In this document: positions 1 to 8,374 of the stretch, in pieces
How positions within the stretch are numbered: position 1 is the stretch's first letter
Layout: each line of letters starts with the position of its first letter
Assembly (NCBI GenBank): GCA_963844575.1
Contig: CAWJOU010000005.1
Coordinates: 2,418,001-2,482,000 of the forward strand
Length of the DNA: 64,000 nt
DNA from: DASZUK01 sp963844575
Lineage (GTDB): Bacteria > Actinomycetota > Acidimicrobiia > Acidimicrobiales > RAAP-2
Reading direction: 5' to 3'
Program-made: the position numbers and the translations under genes
Notes under the pieces: model-generated
The model's input: the letters and a program-made list of their open reading frames with translations, nothing else
Told to the model about the DNA's origin: nothing
Databases searched by the model: none

Positions 1-698
1 TGGCCGAACGGGAGGCCGACTTCACGATCGACCCGGCCGTCGCCCGGCGGGCGATCGAGGAGCTGCGGCCGGAGATTGTCTTCCTGTGCTCGCCGAACAA
101 CCCGACCGGCCGGGCGGAGCCGCTGGCGCTCGTCCGCGAGGTCGTCGAGGCCGCACCGGGGCTGGTCGTCGTCGACGAGGCGTACGGCCAGTTCTCGCCA
201 CGCTCCGCGCTCGATCTGCGGGCGGAGCCGGGTCTCGACAGCCGCGGGCTGGCGATCGTGCGGACGTTCTCGAAGACGTGGGCGATGGCCGCGTCGCGGC
301 TGGGCTACGTCATCGCGGATGCGGCGGTGATCGCCGGCTGTGAGGCGGTCGTGCTGCCGTACCACCTGTCGGCGCCGACGCAGGTGTCCGGCATCGTCGC
401 CCTCCGCTACCGGGCGGAGATGGAGGCGCGGGTGGCGGTAGTGGCGGAGGAGCGGGGCCGGGTGGCCGCCGCGCTGGCCGATCTGCCGGTCGACAGCTGG
501 CCGTCGGACGCCAACTTCGTCCTCTTCCGGCCGCGCCGCCTGGAGGCCAAGGAGGTCTGGCAGGCGTTGCTCGACCGCGGGGTCCTCATCCGGGACTGCT
601 CCGGCTGGGACCACCTCGAGGGGTGCCTGCGGGTCACGGTCGGCACGCCGAAGGAGAACGACCGGTTCCTGCGTGCGCTGGAGGAGGCCCTGGGATGA
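1..698 (+). CDS. hisC: Histidinol-phosphate aminotransferase, C-terminal part (5' end outside window)
   Basis: PLP-dependent fold-type I aminotransferase that converts imidazole acetol phosphate to histidinol phosphate in histidine synthesis. About 231 residues are visible, read from base 3. The SPNNPTG motif of this family lies near the start, and RTFSKTWAMAASRLGY carries the PLP-binding lysine. The C-terminal half is complete and ends in LEEALG. The stop overlaps the ATG of hisB by the ATGA arrangement, so the two are probably translationally coupled. The catalytic core and the his neighbours make HisC the natural assignment, although the N-terminal substrate-arm region cannot be checked here. 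Confidence 0.93.
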   Translation, partial: AEREADFTIDPAVARRAIEELRPEIVFLCSPNNPTGRAEPLALVREVVEAAPGLVVVDEAYGQFSPRSALDLRAEPGLDSRGLAIVRTFSKTWAMAASRLGYVIADAAVIAGCEAVVLPYHLSAPTQVSGIVALRYRAEMEARVAVVAEERGRVAAALADLPVDSWPSDANFVLFRPRRLEAKEVWQALLDRGVLIRDCSGWDHLEGCLRVTVGTPKENDRFLRALEEALG

Positions 699-1291
699 GA
701 CAGCGGAAGGCGACGCGCCAGCGGGCGACGAAGGAGACGACGATCGCGGTCAGCCTCGACGTCGACGGCACCGGGACGGTGTCGGTCTCGACGGGCCTGC
801 CGTTCTTCGACCACATGGTCGAGCAGCTCGGCCGGCACGGCGGCTTCGACCTGTCCGTCGAGGCGACCGGCGACCTGCACGTCGACGCGCACCACACGGT
901 CGAGGACGTCGGCATCGTCGTCGGGCAGTGCCTGGCCGAGGCGCTCGGCGACAAGGCCGGCGTGCGACGGTTCGCGTCGCTGTCGCTGCCGTTGGACGAG
1001 GCGCTCGTCGACGTGGCCCTCGACCTGTCCGGCCGGCCGTACCTGGCGTACGACGTGCCGTTCGCGCCGGACACGGTCGGCCTCGGCTCGCCGCCGTTCG
1101 ACCCGCAGCTGGCGGAGGAGTTCTGGCGGGCGTTCGCGACGGCGGCCGCGCTGACGCTGCACGTGCGGATGCGGGAGGGCAAGAACACGCACCACATCGT
1201 CGAAGCGAGCTTCAAGGGCGTCGCCCGGGCGCTCCGGGACGCGGTCCGGGTGGAGGGTGGCGGGATCCCGTCGACGAAGGGCGCGCTGTGA
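695..1291 (+). CDS. hisB: Imidazoleglycerol-phosphate dehydratase
   Basis: Monofunctional HisB, 198 residues, the usual size for the dehydratase without the phosphatase domain. It makes imidazole acetol phosphate from imidazoleglycerol phosphate. Metal-binding repeats are visible: FDHMVEQLGRHGGFDL near residue 38, DAHHTVEDVG near residue 64, and NTHHIVEASFKG near residue 163, whose paired histidines and glutamates form the Mn site. The ATG at 695 overlaps the hisC stop; a longer upstream frame to 623 lies inside hisC and is not needed. hisH follows after 13 bases. Confidence 0.96.
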   Translation: MRQRKATRQRATKETTIAVSLDVDGTGTVSVSTGLPFFDHMVEQLGRHGGFDLSVEATGDLHVDAHHTVEDVGIVVGQCLAEALGDKAGVRRFASLSLPLDEALVDVALDLSGRPYLAYDVPFAPDTVGLGSPPFDPQLAEEFWRAFATAAALTLHVRMREGKNTHHIVEASFKGVARALRDAVRVEGGGIPSTKGAL

Positions 1292-1304
1292 CGGGACCGC
1301 CCGG

Positions 1305-1982
1305 GTGATCGCGGTCCTCGACTACGGCATCGGCAACCTCCGGTCGGCCGAGAAGGCGCTGCAGCACGTCGGCGCGGCGGCTCGCCTCGTCGACGATCCG
1401 GACGACGTCGCCGGCGCGGCCGGCGTCGTGCTGCCCGGCGTCGGCGCGTTCGGTCCGTGCGCGGCCGCGCTCGACGCGTCGGGGTTGGCCGGCCCGGCCC
1501 GAGCGGCGATCGACGCGGGCGTGCCGTTCCTCGGCATCTGCGTCGGCTTCCAGCTCCTCTACGAGCGGTCGGACGAGAGCCCGGGCGCCCGCGGCCTCGG
1601 CGTCTTCGCCGGCACCGTCCGGGCGTTGCCGGCCGGCGTGAAGCGGCCGCAGATGCAGTGGAACCGGCTCGATCGGGTCCCGGCGGCCGACGACGGTGGT
1701 GGCCGGCCGGCGCAGCTCCTCGCCGGTCTGGACGACGACTTGTGGATGTACTTCGTCCACTCGTACGCACCGGAAGTCGGACCGGAGACGGTGGCGACGT
1801 GCGACTACGGCGGGCCGGTGGCGGCCGCGGCCGAGCGGGACCACGTCTGGGGCGTCCAGTTCCACCCCGAGAAGTCCGGCCGTACGGGGCTGGCACTGCT
1901 CGGCAACTTCGTCGCCCGTTGCGCAGCCGGCGCGGTGGCGCCGCCGGCGGGCTCGGCGACGCCCTCCCCGGCCGCCGGGTGA
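1305..1982 (+). CDS. hisH: Imidazole glycerol phosphate synthase, glutaminase subunit
   Basis: Class I glutamine amidotransferase (225 residues) that feeds ammonia to HisF. The N-terminus VIAVLDYGIGNLRS is the family signature and fixes the GTG at 1305. The nucleophilic cysteine sits in GICVGFQLLY near residue 80, and the His/Glu pair is in QFHPEKSG near residue 187. The C-terminal 20 residues are a proline/alanine-rich tail. The stop overlaps the hisA ATG (TGATG), suggesting coupled translation with its pathway neighbour. Confidence 0.95.
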   Translation: MIAVLDYGIGNLRSAEKALQHVGAAARLVDDPDDVAGAAGVVLPGVGAFGPCAAALDASGLAGPARAAIDAGVPFLGICVGFQLLYERSDESPGARGLGVFAGTVRALPAGVKRPQMQWNRLDRVPAADDGGGRPAQLLAGLDDDLWMYFVHSYAPEVGPETVATCDYGGPVAAAAERDHVWGVQFHPEKSGRTGLALLGNFVARCAAGAVAPPAGSATPSPAAG

Positions 1983-2739
1983 TGGACCTCCTCCCGGCGA
2001 TCGACCTGCGCGACGGGGGCGCGGTCCGGCTGGTCCAGGGCGACTTCGACCGGCAGTCGGACTACGGCGACCCGCTGGCGCTCGCCCACTCGTTCGTCGA
2101 GCAGGGCGCCCGCTGGCTCCACGTCGTCGACCTCGACGGCGCCCGGACGGGGGAGCCGGTCAACCGGCCGACGGTGACGGCGATCGCCGCGGCGGCCCAC
2201 CCGGCCGGTGTGCGGGTGCAGACGGGCGGCGGGGTCCGGACGGCGGCGGACGTCGACGAGCTGCTGGCCGCCGGCGTCGACCGGGTCGTCCTCGGCACCG
2301 CCGCGCTGGCCGACCCGTCGCTGGCCGTGGCCACCGCCCGGCGGTACCCGGGCGCGGTGGCGGTCGGGCTCGACTACCGGCGACGCGACGACGGCGAGCT
2401 GGAGGCGGCGTCGCGGGGCTGGCTGGAGGGCTCGGGCCGGACGGTCGACGAACTGCTCGCCGCGCTCGACGGCGCGCCGCTCGGCGCGGTCGTCGTCACC
2501 GCGATCGAGCGCGACGGCACGCTGGCCGGGCCGGACGTCGACGGGCTGGCCCGGGTCCTGCGGTCGACCGCGTTGCCGGTGGTGGCGTCCGGCGGCGTCG
2601 GGCAGGCGGACGACCTGCGAGCACTGGCGGCGGTCGAGGTGCCGGCCGACGATGGTGGGCCGGCCCGACGGCTGATCGGCGCGGTGGTCGGCAAGGCGCT
2701 GGTCGACGGGCGGATGACGATGGAGGAGGCCCTGGCGGC

Positions 2740-2758
<19 letters not shown>
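1982..2758 (+). CDS. hisA: ProFAR isomerase (phosphoribosylformimino-AICAR-P isomerase)
   Basis: (beta-alpha)8 barrel isomerase, 258 residues. It begins MDLLPAIDLRDG, whose Asp is the N-terminal catalytic acid, and has the two phosphate-binding halves QTGGGVRT and ASGGVGQ. The second catalytic region reads AIERDGTLAGP. Many actinobacteria use one bifunctional PriA for both HisA and TrpF reactions. Here a separate trpF is encoded at 7628, so this enzyme is probably histidine-specific; that is inference from gene content. The 3' end overlaps hisF by 19 bp. Confidence 0.93.
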
Positions 2759-3510
<752 letters not shown>

Positions 3511-3511
3511 G

Positions 3512-3539
3512 CGACCGGGGCCGCCGGCGACCCCGGTCG
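3512..3539 (+). terminator. Hairpin after hisF, possible terminator or attenuator
   Basis: Perfect 9-bp inverted repeat CGACCGGGG / CCCCGGTCG (3512-3520 and 3531-3539) with a 10-nt loop, starting two bases after the hisF stop. No T tract follows, so it would be a tail-less terminator of the kind proposed for high-GC actinobacteria, or only a processing or pause site. Confidence 0.45.
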
Positions 3540-3563
3540 GGCCCGCCTGACGGCGCCCACCGA

Positions 3564-3574
3564 TACGGTACGGT
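3564..3574 (+). promoter_or_regulatory. -10-like TACGGT boxes before the GroES-like gene
   Basis: Two overlapping TACGGT hexamers (3564-3569 and 3569-3574). The second ends 6 nt before the GTG at 3581. This spacing recurs through the window and would give a leaderless or nearly leaderless mRNA. Confidence 0.35.
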
Positions 3575-3580
3575 GCGAGA

Positions 3581-3925
3581 GTGGCACCGAACGAGCCGTC
3601 ACCGCCCGGTGAACCGAAGCAGCCGATCACGGTCCTCTTCGACCGCGTCCTCGTCCAGGTCACCCAGGCGGACGGCGAGCGGCGGTCGCGGGCGGGCATC
3701 CTGATCCCGGCGACCGCGCAGGTCTCTCGCCGGCTGGCGTGGGCGGACACGGTGGCGGTCGGCCCACACGTCCGGACGATCAAGCCGGGGGACAAGGTGC
3801 TGTTCAACCCGGAGGACCGGTTCGAGGTCGAAGTCCAGGGCGAGGAGTACGTCATCCTGCGCGAGCGCGACGTCCACGCGTTGGCGTCCGAACGGATCGA
3901 CGGGGGGACGGGGCTCTACCTATGA
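3581..3925 (+). CDS. GroES-like (Cpn10 fold) protein inside the his-trp cluster
   Basis: 114 residues starting with GTG. The core PITVLFDRVLVQV ... AGILIPATAQ ... AWADTVAVGPHVRTIKPGDKVLFNPEDRFEVEVQGEEYVILRERDV (in pieces) follows the Cpn10 pattern: a beta-barrel, a mobile-loop segment with the I-L-I-P tripeptide, then the G-x-K-x-GD-x-V-L strand. A charged 15-residue N-terminal extension is not typical of GroES. No groEL lies nearby. It overlaps hisI by 4 bp (ATGA), so it is co-translated with an amino-acid gene rather than a chaperonin operon. A true GroEL cofactor role is uncertain. Confidence 0.75.
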   Translation: MAPNEPSPPGEPKQPITVLFDRVLVQVTQADGERRSRAGILIPATAQVSRRLAWADTVAVGPHVRTIKPGDKVLFNPEDRFEVEVQGEEYVILRERDVHALASERIDGGTGLYL

Positions 3926-4338
3926 CCACGGACACCTTTCCCGTTGGGGTCCCGCTGGCCGAGGTCGACGAGGGGCTGCTGGCGGCCGTGAAGTTCGACG
4001 ACCGCGGCCTCGTCGTGGCGGTCGTCCAGGACGCGGTCGGCGGCGACGTGCTGACGGTGGCGTACATGAACGAGGCATCGCTGCGCCGGACGCTGTCGAC
4101 CGGGCGGACGTGGTTCTGGAGCCGGAGCCGGCAGGAGTTCTGGTGCAAGGGCGAGACGTCCGGCGACCGGCAGTACGTCCGGGAGGTCCGCGTGGACTGC
4201 GACGGCGACGCGCTGGTCGTGCTCGTCGACCAGCACGGTGACGGCGCGTGCCACACGAAGGAGTGGTCGTGCTTCTACCGGACGCTCGGCCGGGGACCGG
4301 GAGTGCCGGCGGCCACCGGCCCGACGTCGGAAGGGTGA
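3922..4338 (+). CDS. hisI: Phosphoribosyl-AMP cyclohydrolase
   Basis: Monofunctional PRA-CH, 138 residues, hydrolysing the adenine ring of PR-AMP in histidine synthesis. Family blocks are LTVAYMNEASLRRTLSTGRT, WFWSRSRQEFWCKGETSG and VDCDGDALVVLVDQHG, followed by CHT; the cysteines of WCKGETSG, DCDGD and ACHT are the zinc ligands. No HisE domain is attached. The start overlaps the GroES-like stop and the 3' end overlaps trpE by GTGA, physically joining the histidine and tryptophan blocks. Confidence 0.95.
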   Translation: MTTDTFPVGVPLAEVDEGLLAAVKFDDRGLVVAVVQDAVGGDVLTVAYMNEASLRRTLSTGRTWFWSRSRQEFWCKGETSGDRQYVREVRVDCDGDALVVLVDQHGDGACHTKEWSCFYRTLGRGPGVPAATGPTSEG

Positions 4339-5879
4339 CCGAGGTCGCGACGGCCGGGCTGCGCCTCCGCCCGAGCCCGGCCGAGTTCGCCGCGCTGGCC
4401 GCCGAGCACCGCATCGTGCCGGTGTGGGGGGAGATTGTCGCCGACACGCTGACGCCGGTGGCCGCGTTCGCCAACATCGTCGGCGACGGGCCGGGCTTCC
4501 TGCTCGAGTCGGTCGAGGGCGGCGAACGGTGGGGCCGGTACTCGTTCGTCGGCCGGGCGCCGCTGGCCGAGCTGGTCGCCCGCGGCCGGGACGTGACGGC
4601 GACCGGCCGGTTGCCGGTGCCGACCGGTGACGGCCGGGGCATCCTGGCCGCGCTGGAAGCGGTGCTCGCGACATTCCGGTCGCCGTCGCTGCCGGGACTG
4701 CCGCCGCTCCACGGTGGCGTCGTCGGCTACCTCGGGTACGACGTCGTCCGCGAGGTCGAGAAGCTGCCAGACGTGCCGCCGGACGATCTCGGCCACCCGG
4801 ACGCCGCGCTGGTGGTCATCGGCCAGCTGGCGGCGTTCGACCACTGGCGCCAGCGGCTCGTCCTGGTCGACAACGTCGTCGTCGACGACGGTTGGTCGCC
4901 GGCCGAGCTCGACGCGGCGTACCGGGCGGCCGGTGAGCGGCTGGAGCAGCTGGCCGCGGACTGCTGCCGCGGCGGGCCGTCCGGCCCGGTGGCCGTGCTC
5001 GACCCGGCGCCCGGGCCGGCGGAGCGGTCGCGGACGATGTCGAGCGCGGCGTACGAGGCCGCGGTGGCGGTGGCGAAGGAGCACATCGAAGCCGGCGACG
5101 TCTTCCAGGTCGTCCTCTCGCAGCGGTTCGACCTGACGCTCGACACCGAGCCGTTCGAGGTCTACCGGGCCCTCCGACTGCTCAACCCGAGCCCGTACCT
5201 CTACTTCCTGCGCTTCCCGGAGGTGACGGTCGTCGGGTCGTCGCCGGAGCCGATGGTCCGGTTGCGCGACGGCGTCGTCATCTCGCGGCCGATCGCCGGC
5301 TCGCGGCCGCGCGGCGCGACCGACGAGGAGGACCGGCGGCTGTCGGGCGAGCTCTCGGAGGACCCGAAGGAGGTGGCCGAGCACGTCATGCTCGTCGACC
5401 TCGCTCGCAACGACGTCGGCCGGGTCGTGACGTTCGGCTCGGAGCACGTCGAGGAGCTGATGACGGTCGAGCGGTACAGCCACATCATGCACCTGACGTC
5501 GCAGGTGACCGGCCAGCTGGCCGACGGCCGCGGCCCGATCGACGTGCTCCGGGCGACGCTGCCGGCGGGCACGCTGTCGGGCGCGCCGAAGGTGCGGGCG
5601 ATGGAGATCATCGACGACCTCGAGCCGACGAAACGGGGCATCTACGGCGGCGTCGTCGGCTACCTCGACTTCTCCGGGAACCTCGACACGGCGATCGCCA
5701 TCCGGACGATGGTCGTCAGCCCGGACGGTCGGGCGTCGGTCCAGGCCGGGGCGGGCATCGTCGCCGACAGCGACCCGGCGAAGGAGGACGAGGAATGTGG
5801 GCACAAGGCGGCCGCGCTGCTCGCCGCGGTCGCCGCGGCCCGCCGGATGGCGGCGGCCCGCCGGGCGACGGAACGGTGA
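4335..5879 (+). CDS. trpE: Anthranilate synthase component I
   Basis: Converts chorismate to anthranilate, first step of tryptophan synthesis. 514 residues. The tryptophan feedback-binding motif LLESVEGGERWGRYSFVG lies near residue 55. The chorismate-binding half has SPEPMVR, IAGSRPRGATDEE, ERYSHIMHLTSQVTG and PAGTLSGAPKVRAMEI, all intact. The GTG at 4335 overlaps the hisI stop. No glutaminase subunit (trpG) is fused or adjacent, so it must be encoded elsewhere. The stop overlaps the next gene by 4 bp. Confidence 0.96.
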   Translation: MTEVATAGLRLRPSPAEFAALAAEHRIVPVWGEIVADTLTPVAAFANIVGDGPGFLLESVEGGERWGRYSFVGRAPLAELVARGRDVTATGRLPVPTGDGRGILAALEAVLATFRSPSLPGLPPLHGGVVGYLGYDVVREVEKLPDVPPDDLGHPDAALVVIGQLAAFDHWRQRLVLVDNVVVDDGWSPAELDAAYRAAGERLEQLAADCCRGGPSGPVAVLDPAPGPAERSRTMSSAAYEAAVAVAKEHIEAGDVFQVVLSQRFDLTLDTEPFEVYRALRLLNPSPYLYFLRFPEVTVVGSSPEPMVRLRDGVVISRPIAGSRPRGATDEEDRRLSGELSEDPKEVAEHVMLVDLARNDVGRVVTFGSEHVEELMTVERYSHIMHLTSQVTGQLADGRGPIDVLRATLPAGTLSGAPKVRAMEIIDDLEPTKRGIYGGVVGYLDFSGNLDTAIAIRTMVVSPDGRASVQAGAGIVADSDPAKEDEECGHKAAALLAAVAAARRMAAARRATER

Positions 5880-6790
5880 CCGGCGACGACTACCGGGCCC
5901 TGCGGGAGGGGCTCGGCGCGTACCGGCTCGACCGTGACGTCCTGTCGGTGGCCGGCCCGGACGCCGTGGCGTACCTCCAGGGCCAGTGCAGCCAGGATCT
6001 CGACGGGCTGGCTGTTGGCTCGGCCGTCGACGCCCTCGTGCTGGAGCCCGACGGCAAGCTGACCGCCCTCGTCCGGGTGACGCGGGTAGCCGACGACCGG
6101 TTCGTCGTCGACGTCGACGGCGGCTTCGGTGACGCGGTGGCGGCCCGGCTGGCCCGGTTCAAGCTGCGCTCGAAGCTGGCGATCGAACCGCTCGACTGGC
6201 CGGCGGTCGCCCTCCGGGGGCCCCGGGCGGCGGACGTCCCGCCGGTCGCCGGGGGCGAACCCCTCGTGTTGCCGTACGCCTGGAACGGCGTCGCCGGATC
6301 GGACCTGCTCGGCCCCGGTGCCGAGTCCGTCGTCGCCGACCTCGACGAGCTCCGGTGGTGCGGCGACGAGGCGTGGGAAGCCGTGCGGATCGAGGCCGGC
6401 ATCCCGGCTATGGGCCGCGAGCTCGACGGCCGGACGATCGCCGCGGAGGCCGGCCTGGTCGAGCGGACGGTCAGCTTCACGAAGGGCTGCTACACCGGCC
6501 AGGAGCTCGTCGCCCGGCTCGACGCCCGGGGCAACCGGGTGGCCCGCCGGCTGTGCGGGATCGTGCTGGATGCCCCGAGGACGGAGCCCGGCGGGCTGGT
6601 CGGGGCGGACCTCACGGTCGCCAGCGGCGGCGAGAAGGTGGTCGGCACGGTGACGTCGGCGGCCTGGTGCCCCGGGATCGGTGCGGTCGCCGGGCTGGCG
6701 TACGTCCACCGGTCGGTCGACCACGGCACCGCGGTCGCCGTCGGCGACCCGTCGGTGGTCGGCCGGGTGGCGCCGTTGCCTCTGGCCTGA
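5876..6790 (+). CDS. ygfZ: YgfZ/GcvT-type folate-binding protein
   Basis: 304 residues, GcvT-like fold. The hallmark KGCYTGQE of the YgfZ/IBA57 family sits near residue 202, and the N-terminal DAVAYLQGQCSQDL block matches. Family members help assemble or repair Fe-S clusters with tetrahydrofolate. The GTG at 5876 overlaps the trpE stop; an in-frame start at 5795 would lie inside trpE and lacks conservation. Its role between trpE and trpC is unclear. It may only share transcription. Confidence 0.88.
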   Translation: MTGDDYRALREGLGAYRLDRDVLSVAGPDAVAYLQGQCSQDLDGLAVGSAVDALVLEPDGKLTALVRVTRVADDRFVVDVDGGFGDAVAARLARFKLRSKLAIEPLDWPAVALRGPRAADVPPVAGGEPLVLPYAWNGVAGSDLLGPGAESVVADLDELRWCGDEAWEAVRIEAGIPAMGRELDGRTIAAEAGLVERTVSFTKGCYTGQELVARLDARGNRVARRLCGIVLDAPRTEPGGLVGADLTVASGGEKVVGTVTSAAWCPGIGAVAGLAYVHRSVDHGTAVAVGDPSVVGRVAPLPLA

Positions 6791-6803
6791 CGGGCCTCGC
6801 CGC

Positions 6804-6809
6804 TACGCT
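6804..6809 (+). promoter_or_regulatory. -10-like TACGCT upstream of trpC
   Basis: TACGCT ends 9 nt before the trpC ATG in the only real gap (28 bp) of the trp block. No purine-rich ribosome site separates it from the start, so a leaderless internal promoter for trpCFBA is plausible. Confidence 0.4.
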
Positions 6810-6818
6810 GGGACGACC

Positions 6819-7631
6819 ATGTCGACGTACCTGACGGAGATCGTCGCGGCCCACCGGAAGGCCGCCGCCGCGGACGACCGCGACGTCGCCGGCCTGCGGC
6901 TCGCCGCGGCCGACCTGCCGCCGGCCCGGGGGTTCGCGGCCGCGCTGGCCGCTGCGGCGACGGGCGGGGTGGCGGTCATCGCCGAGGTCAAGCGCCGCTC
7001 GCCGTCGAAGGGCCCGCTCGCCCCGGACCTCGACCCGGTCGACGTCGCCACCGCGTACGCGGCCGGCGGCGCGACGTGCCTCTCCGTCCTGACCGACCGC
7101 GAGTACTTCGGCGGCTCGCCGGCCGACCTGCTCGCCGCCCGGTCGGCCGTCGGCCTGCCGGTGCTGCGCAAGGACTTCACCGTGAGCGTCGCCGACGTCT
7201 ACGACGCCCGGCTGATGGGGGCCGACGCGGTCCTGCTGATCGTCGCCGCGCTCAGCGACCGCGAGCTCGCCGACTTCGCGGCCATCGCGGCCGACGTCGG
7301 CCTCGACGCGCTGGTCGAGGTCCACGACGAGCCGGAGCTCGACCGGGCGCTGGCCGCTGGGGCAACGCTCGTCGGCGTCAACCAGCGGGACCTGGCGACG
7401 TTCACGGTCGACGGTGAGCGGGCCGAACGGCTCGCCGCGGCGATCCCGGACGACGTCGTCGCGGTGGCCGAATCGGGCATCGGGGGCCCGGAGGACGCGG
7501 CCCGGCTCGCCCGCGCCGGCTACCAGGCGGTGCTCGTCGGCGAGACGCTCGTCCGGGCCGAGGACCGGGCGGCCGCGGTCGCCGCGCTGGCCGGGCATCC
7601 GGTGGCCCGGCGGGTCGGCGCGGGGCGATGA
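6819..7631 (+). CDS. trpC: Indole-3-glycerol-phosphate synthase
   Basis: TIM-barrel enzyme that closes the indole ring, 270 residues. VIAEVKRRSPSKGPL near residue 53 carries the catalytic lysine. LRKDFTV, GADAVLLIVAAL, LVEVHDEPEL, GVNQRDL and AESGI follow in the standard order. The ATG at 6819 follows a TACGCT box with no Shine-Dalgarno sequence. It is not fused to trpF as in enterobacteria; trpF starts in its stop codon (ATGA). Confidence 0.96.
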   Translation: MSTYLTEIVAAHRKAAAADDRDVAGLRLAAADLPPARGFAAALAAAATGGVAVIAEVKRRSPSKGPLAPDLDPVDVATAYAAGGATCLSVLTDREYFGGSPADLLAARSAVGLPVLRKDFTVSVADVYDARLMGADAVLLIVAALSDRELADFAAIAADVGLDALVEVHDEPELDRALAAGATLVGVNQRDLATFTVDGERAERLAAAIPDDVVAVAESGIGGPEDAARLARAGYQAVLVGETLVRAEDRAAAVAALAGHPVARRVGAGR

Positions 7632-8374
7632 GGTTCGTCAAGATCTGCGGCATCACGTCGGAGGCCGACGCGCTGCTCGCCGTCGGCCTCGGGGCGGACG
7701 CGCTCGGCTTCATCTTCGCCCCGTCGCCCCGGCAGGTCTCGCCGGCCGTCGTCGGCGACATCGTCAAGCGGCTGCCCCACGGCGTCCTGACCGTCGGCGT
7801 CTTCCGCGACGACGCGCCGAGACGGGTCGTCGAGATCGCCAACCAGATCGGTCTCGGCGCGGTCCAGCTGCACGGCCACGAGACGGCCGAGGACACCCGG
7901 TGGGTGCGCGAGCGGGTGTCGTGCGCGATCAAGGCGTTCCCGGCCGGCGACCGGACGATCGACCGGTTCGACGAGTTCGGCGCCGACTACCTGCTGATCG
8001 ACGGTCCGAGCCCCGGCTCCGGCGAGGTCTTCGACTGGCGGCTCGGCGAGGGCGTCGTCGACCCGAACCGGCTGATCGTCTCCGGCGGGCTGCGACCGGA
8101 CAACGTCGGCGACGCCATCCGGCACCTGCACCCGTTCGGCGTCGACGTCGCCACCGGCGTCGAGGCCGCGCCCGGCCGCAAGGACCCGCAGAAGCTGCGC
8201 GAGTTCGTCGCTAACGCCCGCCGGGCCGCGGCCGAGGTGGCGGCCGAGCACCCGGCCAATCCCGACGACGAGGCCGGCGCCCCTCTGGCGACCGGGGGCC
8301 GGACGCGCGGGGCGCCAGGTGGTGGGGCCGAGGAGGCACCGGGCGACGTGCCGTACGACTGGATGGACGGATGA
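7628..8374 (+). CDS. trpF: Phosphoribosylanthranilate isomerase with a C-terminal tail
   Basis: Begins MRFVKICGITSEADA, the TrpF signature with the catalytic Cys, and continues with GFIFAPSPRQV, GAVQLHG, LLIDG and SGGLRPDNV. At 248 residues it is about 40 longer than usual. The extra is a Gly/Ala/Pro-rich tail from about residue 200 ending PYDWMDG. Presence of a dedicated TrpF separates this organism from PriA-only actinobacteria. The 3' end overlaps trpB by 4 bp. Confidence 0.95.
   Translation: MRFVKICGITSEADALLAVGLGADALGFIFAPSPRQVSPAVVGDIVKRLPHGVLTVGVFRDDAPRRVVEIANQIGLGAVQLHGHETAEDTRWVRERVSCAIKAFPAGDRTIDRFDEFGADYLLIDGPSPGSGEVFDWRLGEGVVDPNRLIVSGGLRPDNVGDAIRHLHPFGVDVATGVEAAPGRKDPQKLREFVANARRAAAEVAAEHPANPDDEAGAPLATGGRTRGAPGGGAEEAPGDVPYDWMDG

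Noticed and set aside
5676..6830. Missing trpG or trpD between trpE and trpC
   Set aside because: The only gene there is a YgfZ protein with KGCYTGQE; no amidotransferase or phosphoribosyltransferase motifs are present.
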